This document shows positions 14,540 through 22,016 of a stretch of DNA of 53,732 nt, piece by piece. Origin of the DNA: Patescibacteria group bacterium (GTDB taxonomy: Bacteria > Patescibacteriota > Minisyncoccia > UBA6257 > Brennerbacteraceae). The notes below the pieces were generated by a model, which saw nothing but the letters and a program-made list of their open reading frames with translations, was not told the DNA's origin and did not search any database. The stretch spans positions 1-53,732 of the forward strand of contig JBFMGR010000005.1 in the NCBI GenBank assembly GCA_040753135.1, in the 5' to 3' direction. Both the position numbers and the translations under genes were made by a program. Each line of letters starts with the position of its first letter. Position 1 is the stretch's first letter.

Positions 14540-16682
14540 GGTTTTGATGGTTTTCCGGATGAGTTACCTGTTTTAATGATAACCTGATTTTTCCGTCAGG
14601 CAAGACCTCAATTATCTTGACTGGCAAAACCTGGCCGATCTTAACTACTTCGTCCACGCTTTCAACTCGGCGCGGAGCTAATTCAGAGATATGAATCATG
14701 CCTTCTTGGTTCGGACCCAACTCAACAATTGCGCCAAAATCAAGTATTTTTGATATTTTGCCTTCAACTACTTCACCAACCTCATATTCTTTGGTAATCT
14801 GCTCGACTAACTTAACTGTTTTTTCAGCCGCTTCTTTGGTTTCAGCGGTAATGTAAACCGTGCCGTCTTCTTCAATGTCAATGACAGCGCCAGTTTGGTC
14901 AGTAATGGCGTGAATGGTTTTGCCGCCGGTGCCAATCAGCCCGCCGATTTTTTCTTTAGGAATTGAGACGATTAACACCCGAGGCGCGTATTGGGATAAT
15001 TCCGGACTCGGCTTGTCAATTGCCCGCTCCATTTTTTCAATAATCTGAAGCCGGGCTTGCTTAGCTCTATCCAGAATCTCGGTTAAAATCTTTGAGTCAA
15101 TCCCTTCAATTTTTACATCCATCTGGATTGCGGTGATGCCGTTTTTTGTCCCGGCGACTTTGCAGTCCATATCGCCATAATGGTCTTCCGGACCCTGAAT
15201 GTCAGTCAGGATTTTATAGTTGCCTTTTTCATCAACAATCAAGCCTAGAGCAATGCCGGCAATGTGAGTTTTGATTGGCACACCTGCGTTCATTAAGGCC
15301 AGAGAACTGCCGCAGACCGAAGCCATTGAAGTTGAGCCATTAGAAGAAAGGATTTCGGTTACAATTCTAATTGTATAAGGGAACTCTTCTTGGCTTGGGA
15401 TTAGCGGAGCAAGGGCTTTTTCCGCCAGAGCGCCATGGCCGATCTCGCGCCGGCCCGGGCCCCTTAATGGCTTGGTTTCTCCGGTTGAGTAAGGCGGGAA
15501 ATTATAGTGGTGCATAAACCGCTTTTCTCCGGTAATTTCCATGCCCTGCATTAACAGGATGTCTCCGGGCGCGCCTAAAGTCAGCACTGACAAAGCATGG
15601 GTTGAGCCGCGCATAAACAGGCCTGAACCATGGGTTCTTGGCAAGACGCCAATAAAAGCCTCAATCGGCCTAATTTCGTCTAATTTTCTGCTGTCAACCC
15701 GCTTTTCTTCGGTTAAAACTTTTTCGTGGACCAATCTGTCAATCATTTTGTCCAAGATTCTTAGGGCAATCGGTTCTAGTTCCGGTTTTTCTTGGTTTTC
15801 CAGCATTTCTTTTAACTCTATTTGAAGAGCCTCTAAACCGGCCGGTTTTTCAGAGCTGTTTTTTTCCTGCTTGCTGAAAATTGCCGGCTCTAATCTTTGG
15901 TTAATAAACTCTTTGATTAATTTTTCTTCTTCTGAAGTCAGTTTTTCTGCCGGCGCCTTGACTTCAATTTTGTTTGTTCCGAGTTTGGTTGAGGGATCGG
16001 CGGAGAGCTCTTTAATAATTTCTTCTTGCCAAGCAATTAATTCCTGGATCTGTTTGTGACCCAGAAGACTAAGTTCAGCAATCTCGTTTTCTTGAGCTTC
16101 TTGGCCGGAAACCTCAATCATATTGATCTTGTTTTTAGTGCCGCCCCAGAAGCTGTCAATTTTAGCTGTTTCTCTTTGTTCATAAGCTGGAGAGACAATT
16201 GTTTGGCCATTGGTTTGGGCAATTCTCACTCCGGAGACCGGTCCTTGGAACGGAATTGGCGATAAGCAGGAAACCAAAGACGCGCCTAAGAGTCCGACAA
16301 ACTCCGGGTCGTTTTCTCCGTCAATTGAAAGAACGGTAATGACAATCTGGACTTCCCGCCTAGTGTTTTTGTCAAATAAGGGTCTTAGAGTCCGGTCAAT
16401 CATCCGGCCGGTTAAGATGGCCGCTTCGGTTGGCCGAGTTTCTCTGCGGATAAACCGCGAGCCATAGATCTTCCCCGCGGCATAGTATTTTTCTTCATAA
16501 TCAACGGTTAAAGGAAAGAAATCAATTTCCTGCCTGTCTTGCTTGCCGGAAACAAAAGTAACCAAAGCGACGGTTTCTCCGTACTTAATTAAACAAGAAG
16601 CATCTGCTTGTTCAGCCAAAGGCGAGAACTCAATCTCAATGGTCTTGCCGGCAAATTCCTTTTTAAATGTTTTTTTATCCAT
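14520..16682 (-). CDS. pnp: Polyribonucleotide nucleotidyltransferase (PNPase)
   Basis: Phosphorolytic 3'-5' exoribonuclease of RNA turnover. The 720-residue protein has the first RNase PH-like domain (with GSRFIRRETRP), the helical linker, the second catalytic PH domain (GRREIGHGALAEKAL and GDMDCKVAGT), a KH domain (IGGLIGTGGKTIHAI near 565) and a C-terminal S1 domain (VVEGKISKILDFGAIVEL). Length is standard. It lies two genes downstream of rpsO, a variation of the classical rpsO-pnp pair. Its ATG is at 16682, after the intergenic repeat at 16692-16780. Confidence 0.96.
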   Translation of the reverse strand: MDKKTFKKEFAGKTIEIEFSPLAEQADASCLIKYGETVALVTFVSGKQDRQEIDFFPLTVDYEEKYYAAGKIYGSRFIRRETRPTEAAILTGRMIDRTLRPLFDKNTRREVQIVITVLSIDGENDPEFVGLLGASLVSCLSPIPFQGPVSGVRIAQTNGQTIVSPAYEQRETAKIDSFWGGTKNKINMIEVSGQEAQENEIAELSLLGHKQIQELIAWQEEIIKELSADPSTKLGTNKIEVKAPAEKLTSEEEKLIKEFINQRLEPAIFSKQEKNSSEKPAGLEALQIELKEMLENQEKPELEPIALRILDKMIDRLVHEKVLTEEKRVDSRKLDEIRPIEAFIGVLPRTHGSGLFMRGSTHALSVLTLGAPGDILLMQGMEITGEKRFMHHYNFPPYSTGETKPLRGPGRREIGHGALAEKALAPLIPSQEEFPYTIRIVTEILSSNGSTSMASVCGSSLALMNAGVPIKTHIAGIALGLIVDEKGNYKILTDIQGPEDHYGDMDCKVAGTKNGITAIQMDVKIEGIDSKILTEILDRAKQARLQIIEKMERAIDKPSPELSQYAPRVLIVSIPKEKIGGLIGTGGKTIHAITDQTGAVIDIEEDGTVYITAETKEAAEKTVKLVEQITKEYEVGEVVEGKISKILDFGAIVELGPNQEGMIHISELAPRRVESVDEVVKIGQVLPVKIIEVLPDGKIRLSLKQVTHPENHQNHGPRKQ

Positions 16683-16691
16683 AATTAAATG

Positions 16692-16780
16692 TCAGATACC
16701 AATATACCAATGAATGCGAATGATACGAATTTATTTATTAGTATCATTAGTACCCATTTGTATATTAGTATCTTTTATTA
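16692..16780. repeat. AT-rich inverted repeat of the intergenic family
   Basis: GATACCAATATACCAATG near 16692 pairs with CATTTGTATATTAGTATC near 16765, and an inner AATGATAC/GTATCATT pair lies between. The TTATTAGTATC and CGAATTTA words are shared with the dispersed repeats. A small palindrome (ATTGCTTAAGCAAT) follows near 16807. No gene is seen here. Confidence 0.5.
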
Positions 16781-16832
16781 ATAGATTATTTTTTTCGACT
16801 TTTGTTATTGCTTAAGCAATAATTTAATTTAT

Positions 16833-17354
16833 TTAATTTTTTGAACCAGGCAGTAAAAAAGTCTTTGGTTTTTCGCCTAAATCGATAAAACTGTCAGCTT
16901 GCTCTTTTAATTTTGAAGAAGCGCTTTTAGAAAAAGCCATTACTTCAACGAATTTTCCTTGGGCTTGTAAGTATTCAACCAGCGGAGTAAAGTCGCCGTC
17001 GCCGGTAGCCAAGACTACCGCATCAACTGACGGCGCCAAGCGAATCGCGTCAACGGTCATACCCACATCCCAGTCGCCTTTTTTCATTCCCCCGGGGAAG
17101 ATTTGAAGGTCTTTGATTCTCAATTCAATACCAAAGCTTTTTAGGGCGTCAAAAAAAGCCGTTTCTCCCGGCGTGTCTTCGGTTTTGACCACATAGGCAA
17201 AGATGCGCAAAAGAGCCCGGTTTTTTATGGCGTATTTGATCGCGTTCTCAAAATTGACTTTTGCTTTGAAAAGATTTTTTGCCGAGTGATAAAGGTTCTG
17301 GACATCAATAAAGATTGCCACTCGCTGGGCTTGATGGGAAAAATTTGGTCTCAC
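16833..17354 (-). CDS. NYN/LabA-like PIN-fold ribonuclease
   Basis: A 173-residue single-domain protein. It shows the NYN hallmarks: an early acidic strand (FIDVQNLYHSA), an internal conserved Asp region (KKGDWDVGMTVDAIRLA) and the TGDGDFTPLVEYL motif. These Asp residues coordinate metal in PIN-like nucleases. The start is GTG 17354, 11 bases after the rpsO stop, without a Shine-Dalgarno. Its position between rpsO and pnp suggests a role in RNA degradation or ribosomal RNA quality control. Confidence 0.85.
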   Translation of the reverse strand: MRPNFSHQAQRVAIFIDVQNLYHSAKNLFKAKVNFENAIKYAIKNRALLRIFAYVVKTEDTPGETAFFDALKSFGIELRIKDLQIFPGGMKKGDWDVGMTVDAIRLAPSVDAVVLATGDGDFTPLVEYLQAQGKFVEVMAFSKSASSKLKEQADSFIDLGEKPKTFLLPGSKN

Positions 17355-17365
17355 AATGTTTGTTT

Positions 17366-17626
17366 TTAAAGCCCAAGAGATTGGGTCAGCTTTTTATGCC
17401 TTTTAGGGTTATTGGCTTTAAGCCAGGTTAAAAGCCGTTTTCTTTTAATCACCATTTTCAATAGCCCCCTTCTTGAAGAAAAGTCTTTTTTATGGTCTTT
17501 TAAATGGTCAGAAAGCTCATTGATTTTCTTGGTGAGCAGAGAAACCTGAACCTCTGGAGAGCCAGTGTCTTTGGTGTGAGTTCTGGCCTTGATAATGATT
17601 TTCTCTTTGACAGATTTTTTCAGCAT
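17366..17626 (-). CDS. rpsO: 30S ribosomal protein S15
   Basis: Primary 16S rRNA-binding protein of the small subunit platform. The 86 residues match the S15 layout, with the THTKDTGSPEVQVSLLTKKI motif and the basic SSRRGLLKMVIKRKRLL helix. Length is typical. It is the first gene of the leftward rpsO-NYN-pnp group. The 100-bp upstream region carries short heptanucleotide repeats. Confidence 0.96.
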   Translation of the reverse strand: MLKKSVKEKIIIKARTHTKDTGSPEVQVSLLTKKINELSDHLKDHKKDFSSRRGLLKMVIKRKRLLTWLKANNPKRHKKLTQSLGL

Positions 17627-17703
17627 TAAACCATTCTAACACGAAAGAAATAAAATTTCCACTTTGTTTCATTGCTGCATTATTCGTTGACGAATTATTG
17701 AAA

Positions 17704-17724
17704 ATTGGAAATTGGAAATTAGAA
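17704..17724. repeat. Heptanucleotide tandem repeat
   Basis: Three 7-bp units, ATTGGAA, ATTGGAA and ATTAGAA, lie between rpsO and yraN. Similar 7-bp tandem runs occur at 20941-20961 and 38053-38087, all in intergenic DNA. Confidence 0.6.
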
Positions 17725-17727
17725 ACT

Positions 17728-18087
17728 TTACTTGGTTTCTATATTTTGATAATGCCGGAGAGCTTTTAATGAACCATTATCCAGTTCAATCGCGACTAAA
17801 TCTAATCTGATTGCCTGTTTTTCCAGCTTGATTTTTTCAGAGATTAGATAAATCTCGATCGCTTTTTTCAGCTTTTTAATTTTCGCTTTGTTAAAATGCT
17901 CTTCTGGGAAGAAGTTTTGGTTAGTTGCGCCCGCTTTAACCTCAACAAAAACTAAAACCCGGCCTTTTTTTGCGACAAGATCCAGTTCGCTTAATTTGGT
18001 TTTAAAGTTGCGAGCCAGGATTTTATAACCTTGTTTTTTCAGATAATCAGCCGCGATCTGCTCGCCCAATTGACCGATATTTGCCAT
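17728..18087 (-). CDS. yraN: YraN/UPF0102-family nuclease-like protein
   Basis: The 119-residue protein begins MANIGQLGEQIAADYLKKQGY, the standard UPF0102 start. ATG 18087 is therefore chosen over a TTG 24 bases upstream. It has the restriction-endonuclease-like core with the Glu-x-Asp-Leu motif (LSELDLVAKKG) and VFVEVKAG (EVK). The biochemical role is not firmly established, with links to DNA recombination or competence suggested in other bacteria. A TAAAAT lies 7 bases before the ATG, consistent with leaderless transcription. Confidence 0.88.
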   Translation of the reverse strand: MANIGQLGEQIAADYLKKQGYKILARNFKTKLSELDLVAKKGRVLVFVEVKAGATNQNFFPEEHFNKAKIKKLKKAIEIYLISEKIKLEKQAIRLDLVAIELDNGSLKALRHYQNIETK

Positions 18088-18142
18088 TAAAATTATTTTA
18101 TCAATTGTCAAACGTTTTTAAATCAATTAAAATGGATTTACT

Positions 18143-18155
18143 GCGGGTGTAGTTT
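18143..18155 (+). pseudogene. 5' tRNA fragment (acceptor plus D-arm start)
   Basis: GCGGGTGTAGTTT matches the 5' end of a common bacterial tRNA-Gly. Its first seven bases pair perfectly with CACCCGC at 18372-18378. After 13 bases the tRNA similarity stops and a GC-rich hairpin (TCCGCCA...TGGCGGA, 18155-18184) begins. Confidence 0.45.
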
Positions 18156-18218
18156 CCGCCAGGGGCGGATCCGCCTTTGGCGGACAGTGTATTTTTTGAA
18201 ACAAAACATTATCTTTTT

Positions 18219-18294
18219 GCGGTGGTAGCTCAGTTGGTAGAGCGGCTGCCTTCCAAGCAGCAGGTCGCGGGTTCGAGACCCGTCCGCCGCTCCA
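18219..18294 (+). tRNA. tRNA-Gly (anticodon TCC)
   Basis: A complete 76-base cloverleaf. Acceptor GCGGTGG pairs with CCGCCGC, the D arm is GCTC/GAGC, and the anticodon stem GCTGC/GCAGC has loop CTTCCAA, anticodon TCC. The T arm contains GTTCGAGAC. T73 is followed by an encoded CCA, unlike tRNA-His in this window. It lies between two fragments that look like the halves of another tRNA. Confidence 0.95.
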
Positions 18295-18335
18295 GTCATA
18301 GGTGATGCTAGCAAGATTTACTAAATTTGGATTTT

Positions 18336-18379
18336 TGCGGGACAAGGTTGAGATGGGAGTTCGACTCCCTTCACCCGCT
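18336..18379 (+). pseudogene. 3' tRNA fragment (T arm and acceptor strand)
   Basis: A T-arm-like GGGAG-TTCGA-CTCCC hairpin is followed by CACCCGC and a T at the discriminator position, then CAA. The acceptor strand pairs with GCGGGTG at 18143-18149, about 190 bases upstream, and more weakly with the adjacent GCGGG at 18337. There is no D or anticodon arm between them. The stem register of the T arm is imperfect, so it is probably a decayed tRNA. A minimal tRNA-like element is an alternative. Confidence 0.45.
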
Positions 18380-18435
18380 CAAATTGGGGAATTTCGATTG
18401 GGATTATTCCGGAATCAATTTAATTAAAACTCCGC

Positions 18436-18441
18436 TATAAT
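18436..18441 (+). promoter_or_regulatory. -10 element of leaderless ddl promoter
   Basis: A perfect TATAAT is followed by six bases and ATG 18448, so transcription should begin at or next to the start codon. No good -35 is seen. Confidence 0.55.
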
Positions 18442-18447
18442 ATTCTT

Positions 18448-19452
18448 ATGGCTAAGCAAAAAATTGCTCTAGTTTGCGGCGGACCATCATCAGAACACGA
18501 AGTCTCGCTTAAAAGCACTGCCGCAATTTTAAAAAACATAAACTCGGACAAATACGAGATCTTTGTTTTTTATTTGGATAAGCAGTTAAACAGCTGTTTT
18601 TTTGAAGTTAAAGCTGGTCAAGATTTAGTCATTCCTCAAGACAGATCTTTGTATCTACCATTTTTAGACGGGATTCAGAAAAATTTAACTCAATGCGATA
18701 AAGCAGTGCTAATGGGAATCCATGGCGAGTTTGTTGAAGACGGCCGGCTGCAAAATATCTTAGATTTTTTTGGGATTAAATATACTGGTTCAGGAATGGA
18801 GGCCAGTGTTTTGGCAATGGATAAATACGATTCGATGAATTTAGCAGAAAAGCTGGTTGGGATAAAAATGCCCAAAACAATTATTTTTAATTCCCAAAAT
18901 CCTGTTGATCTTAGCGGTTTTGAATTTCCTTTAGTTTTAAAACCAAATAACGCTGGCTCAAGCGTGGGTGTCAGGATTATTAAATCAAAGAATGAGCTTG
19001 AACAAGCGCTTGAACAGATAAAAACCGAGTTTAAGTTTGATTACTGGCTGATTCAGGAATATATTACCAACGCTTTAGAGATTTCTTGCGGCTGTTTGGA
19101 GAAAACTAATGGCGAGTTTATTCAACTGCCGCCAATTGAGATTATCCCCAAAGTCTCAAGCTTTTTTGACTATTCAGCCAAATATCAAGTTGGCGGGTCA
19201 AAAGAGATTACCCCGCCCCAGAGTATTTCTAAAGAGTTGTCAGATAGAGTTTCAAAATTAGCTTGCCAAATTCATCAAGTTTTACGTTGTAAAACCTATT
19301 CCCGGTCAGATTTTTTAGTTCAAGGAGAGCAAGTGGTTTATTTGGAGACCAACACCTTGCCCGGAATGACCCAGACCTCGCTTTTGCCCCAAGAAGCTAA
19401 GGCCGCGGGCATCTCATTTTCCGAGCTGATTGATTTTGTGATTGAGAATTAG
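18448..19452 (+). CDS. ddl: D-alanine--D-alanine ligase
   Basis: Makes the D-Ala-D-Ala dipeptide for peptidoglycan precursors in the cytoplasm, using ATP. The 334-residue protein has the N-terminal LVCGGPSSEHEVSLKSTAAI, the GIHGEFVEDGRLQNIL motif, ATP-grasp residues (VLKPNNAGSSVGVRII) and the C-terminal LETNTLPGMTQTSLLPQEAKA signature. Length is normal. Together with the PBP it indicates that the cell builds or finishes its own wall. It is followed immediately by convergent trmB-like DNA with no gap. Confidence 0.95.
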   Translation: MAKQKIALVCGGPSSEHEVSLKSTAAILKNINSDKYEIFVFYLDKQLNSCFFEVKAGQDLVIPQDRSLYLPFLDGIQKNLTQCDKAVLMGIHGEFVEDGRLQNILDFFGIKYTGSGMEASVLAMDKYDSMNLAEKLVGIKMPKTIIFNSQNPVDLSGFEFPLVLKPNNAGSSVGVRIIKSKNELEQALEQIKTEFKFDYWLIQEYITNALEISCGCLEKTNGEFIQLPPIEIIPKVSSFFDYSAKYQVGGSKEITPPQSISKELSDRVSKLACQIHQVLRCKTYSRSDFLVQGEQVVYLETNTLPGMTQTSLLPQEAKAAGISFSELIDFVIEN

Positions 19453-20274
19453 TTATTTTTCATTTTCCCGATTTTTTAAAGCCTGCTCCGGGGTTTTAGC
19501 CATTGGCCAAAGCATTTCAAAAATCTGTTTTTGGAGTTTGGTAATTGATTGGTTGCGGATCTCAACCCCGAAGATTTCTTCGTCCAGCCATTGATAAAAA
19601 GCAATCGTATCACTATAGATAATCAGGTCGTGGTTAATGTTTATTCTGCTGGCTGGCAGATATCTGGCTTGATAATACTGAAAAACCGGCGATTGTTTGA
19701 TTAATAACAGGTTTTTTCTTGAAAGGTACTTATCATTGTCAGAGATTAAGTCGCGGATCTTGATTTTTCGGCGCCACCTTTCTTCTCTGAACTGCTGGGC
19801 AAATTTTTTATCTGTACTATCTTCATAGCTTAAAAAAGCATAGCCAGCTACCTCTTTTGTTTTAAGTGAGTTCCATAAAAGCTGTTTAATTCCGTTTTTG
19901 CCCCGATAAAAAACAACTTTTGTTTCTCCTTGTTTAACTGATCTTTGCTTTTTTAGAATGTTTTTAATCTCAGGCAGTGCTAATTCCAGATTTTTAGCTT
20001 TTTGTTTTCGTTCGGCAATCAACCATTCTAAATGAGAAAAATTACTTGCTTTAGCTAAAGTCCTTTTTTGGTCAATTATCTCTTCGACTAATCCCAGGTT
20101 TTTTAATCGTTCTAAAATCCGGTAAATGTTAGTTCTGGGTATGTTTGTTTTTCTGGCAAGTTCCAGAACAGACAAAACTTCCTGTTCTAAAAGAGATAGA
20201 TAAACTGAAGCCTCGTCTTGGTTTAAGTCAAGATTAAGAAAAAATCGGTTGATTTTAATATTTCTGTCCTCCAT
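19453..20274 (-). CDS. TrmB-family transcriptional regulator
   Basis: A 273-residue protein whose first 75 residues form a winged helix-turn-helix of the TrmB type (EASVYLSLLEQEVLSVLELARKTNIPRTNIYRILERLKNLGLV), followed by a coiled segment and a C-terminal domain that may bind an effector, often sugars in TrmB proteins. It is divergent from a small gene at 20357. A TCTGGACAA/TTGTCCAGA pair flanks the shared control region, one arm overlapping its own start codon, suggesting autoregulation. TrmB is more typical of archaea but also occurs in CPR. Confidence 0.8.
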   Translation of the reverse strand: MEDRNIKINRFFLNLDLNQDEASVYLSLLEQEVLSVLELARKTNIPRTNIYRILERLKNLGLVEEIIDQKRTLAKASNFSHLEWLIAERKQKAKNLELALPEIKNILKKQRSVKQGETKVVFYRGKNGIKQLLWNSLKTKEVAGYAFLSYEDSTDKKFAQQFREERWRRKIKIRDLISDNDKYLSRKNLLLIKQSPVFQYYQARYLPASRININHDLIIYSDTIAFYQWLDEEIFGVEIRNQSITKLQKQIFEMLWPMAKTPEQALKNRENEK

Positions 20275-20336
20275 CTGGACAACAATTTAATAGTTTTTAT
20301 ACTTAATTATAAAATTTATCCAGAACTTTGTCCAGA
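20274..20336. promoter_or_regulatory. Candidate operator between the TrmB-like gene and its neighbour
   Basis: TCTGGACAA (20274-20282) and its exact complement TTGTCCAGA (20328-20336) face each other across 45 bp that also contains TATAAT-like boxes and an extra TCCAGA (20319-20324). One arm covers the regulator's start codon. The other lies about 20 bases before the divergent ATG. This is the layout expected for a self-controlling local regulator. Confidence 0.45.
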
Positions 20337-20356
20337 TTATAAACAAGGAGGTTGAT

Positions 20357-20773
20357 ATGAATTCTATTCAGGATTGGCGGGAAAAGATTGGGAAAGTCAA
20401 AATAGTCAAAGGGGGCAATTTTCGGGTAATTAAAGGGCATTTGATTGCTGCCACTACCTTGATGGAAATTCTCGGTTTCGAAGAGTTGAAATATAAGCGT
20501 CAAGGAGACGAGATTCAAGGCAGGCGAGTTTTTCACCATCCATCAAGATTTTTGTTCGGAAGGACAGTGATACTGACAACAGTCGAACAAGAATCTGAGA
20601 TTAATGGCGAGCTGGTTTTGCAGGCTTCTGACCCAGAGCGAGTTGAGAAAACGCTTGGGAGATGGGCTTGGCACGGTGGTCTTGACTATTGGTCTTTTAT
20701 TAACCATCAAGAAAAGTGGATTAATATCGGAATTGGCGGAGTCCTGTTCTTTATCATCAGGTTAATTCCTTAA
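20357..20773 (+). CDS. Small protein of unknown function next to the TrmB-like regulator
   Basis: A 138-residue protein with no recognised family. It begins MNSIQDWREKIGKVKIVKGG, is mostly soluble in character, and ends in a short hydrophobic segment (GIGGVLFFIIRLIP) that could touch the membrane. A strong AAGGAGG sits 5 bases before the ATG, rare in this window. The divergent TrmB-like gene and shared operator-like repeats suggest that it is the regulator's target. A strong terminator follows at once, so it is transcribed alone. Confidence 0.7.
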   Translation: MNSIQDWREKIGKVKIVKGGNFRVIKGHLIAATTLMEILGFEELKYKRQGDEIQGRRVFHHPSRFLFGRTVILTTVEQESEINGELVLQASDPERVEKTLGRWAWHGGLDYWSFINHQEKWINIGIGGVLFFIIRLIP

Positions 20774-20780
20774 CCTTCTC

Positions 20781-20815
20781 AAGCAGCGGATTTAAATCCG
20801 CTGCTTTGTTTTTGG
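20781..20815 (+). terminator. Rho-independent terminator
   Basis: A perfect 26-bp palindrome (arms AAGCAGCGGATTT, 20781-20793 and 20794-20806) is followed by TGTTTTTGG. It ends the small gene at 20357-20773. Confidence 0.8.
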
Positions 20816-20940
20816 GCTAGTTAATAATTGTTTTGAGTTCGCTTTCGTGATAAAATAAGACAGATTCTTAGAATTTTTTGCTTTGAAACTCAGAAACAGG
20901 TTTTGGATTTTTTATTTTCGGATTTAGAGTTTATTTAGAA

Positions 20941-20961
20941 ATTAGGCATTAGGAATTAGGA
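20941..20961. repeat. Heptanucleotide tandem repeat
   Basis: Three 7-bp units, ATTAGGC, ATTAGGA and ATTAGGA, lie just before the MBL-fold gene. It belongs with the other 7-bp intergenic runs in this window. Confidence 0.6.
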
Positions 20962-20971
20962 TTTTCATCAG

Positions 20972-21622
20972 ATGGTTATTACTTATTACGGTTTATCTTG
21001 TTTTAAAATAGAGACCAATGATTTGGTGATTGGTCTAAGTCCGTTTGCCAAGAATGAAAAATTAGGCACTCCTCGGGCGCCGCGGTTCAAAGCCCAAGTG
21101 GTATTAATTTCCCAACCAGCCAGCGAGCTTTATAACTATACTGGTTCAATTGAAGGCGAACAGTTAACTTTTGATTCTCCGGGCGAGTATGAGGTCGGCG
21201 GCGTGTTTATTTACGGCTTTTCCGGCCAGCCAAAGTTTGCCAAGGCAAAAACCAAGCAGAGTACAATTTTTATGATTAAATCCGAAGGCCTAACCTTAGC
21301 TTATTTAGGCGGCTTTAGCGGCAGTAATATCTCTGAAGGCGTTTTGGAGAGCTTGGGTGATGTTGATTTATTGATTTTACCGATCGGCGGCGGCGAAGTT
21401 TGCGATTCTGAACAGGCAGTCAGTTTGGTTAGCCAGATTGAGCCGAAGATTGTTATCCCGATGCACTATCAGCTCAAAGGTTTGAAAATAAAGCTGGGCC
21501 CATTAGAAGATTTTGCCAAAGAAATAAACTTAAAACCGGAGAGTCTGGATAGGCTTTCAATTAAAAAAATCGCTCCTGCTGAAGAATTAAAATTTATCAG
21601 TTTGGAGCCGCAGAATTTTTAA
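20972..21622 (+). CDS. MBL-fold metallohydrolase (UlaG-like)
   Basis: A 216-residue protein of the metallo-beta-lactamase superfamily, in the subgroup of short UlaG-like proteins common in CPR. Visible landmarks are the N-terminal MVITYYGLSCFKIE, the LTFDSPGEYEVGGVFIYG strand pair and the IVIPMHYQL segment with a metal-binding-type His. The classical HxHxDH motif is not seen: the corresponding site reads VLISQPASEL, so metal binding or catalysis may be lost. The substrate is unknown. It is followed by a small membrane protein and gyrA in one direction. Confidence 0.8.
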   Translation: MVITYYGLSCFKIETNDLVIGLSPFAKNEKLGTPRAPRFKAQVVLISQPASELYNYTGSIEGEQLTFDSPGEYEVGGVFIYGFSGQPKFAKAKTKQSTIFMIKSEGLTLAYLGGFSGSNISEGVLESLGDVDLLILPIGGGEVCDSEQAVSLVSQIEPKIVIPMHYQLKGLKIKLGPLEDFAKEINLKPESLDRLSIKKIAPAEELKFISLEPQNF

Positions 21623-21630
21623 TCTAAAAA

Positions 21631-22008
21631 ATGCCAAGGTTAAAAGAAAAATTAAAAGAGTTGAAAAAAAAGCCAAAATCAGTTAAGCAAAACCTTTCTT
21701 TTTTGATTTTGGTTTTAATCGTGCCAATAATAATATTTTTTTGGTTTATTGGCTTGAAATCGAATTTGGAACGAGTCTCTTTGTCCGGAGAACAAGAATT
21801 TTTTGGCGAGAAAATCATTGAGTTAATCAAGCTGTTTTTTAGTTATGTTAGCCAGGGATTTGTTTTGCTTTATTCGCGGTTGACCGAGCTTATCAGCAGG
21901 GTTGATTGGTTAAGCTTCCTGAAAAATCTTGGCCGGTTAATCTTGGGCAAGCCAAGAGTTGAATTTTTAGAGCCGGGGCAGCCGATTGATCTGCCAATTA
22001 GCAGTTAG
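21631..22008 (+). CDS. Small membrane protein upstream of gyrA
   Basis: A 125-residue protein with a very basic N terminus (residues 1-20), one clear membrane helix (about 24-44, [20 protein letters not shown]), an amphipathic segment (about 62-100) and a short acidic/Pro tail. No family is recognised. It starts 8 bases after the MBL gene and ends 8 bases before gyrA, so it belongs to the MBL-gyrA-tig-clpP transcription unit. Confidence 0.7.
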   Translation: MPRLKEKLKELKKKPKSVKQNLSFLILVLIVPIIIFFWFIGLKSNLERVSLSGEQEFFGEKIIELIKLFFSYVSQGFVLLYSRLTELISRVDWLSFLKNLGRLILGKPRVEFLEPGQPIDLPISS

Positions 22009-22016
22009 AAGGTAAA

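Noticed and set aside
18127-18345. Minus-strand 72-residue ORF covering the tRNA-Gly region
   Set aside because: It is the reverse complement of an intact tRNA and flanking hairpins. The tRNA explains the sequence.
18336-18379. tRNA-like 3' end of a tmRNA
   Set aside because: No matching tmRNA 5' end (GGGGCTGA-type) or tag ORF lies nearby. The only partner that pairs is the 5' fragment at 18143, which looks like tRNA-Gly.
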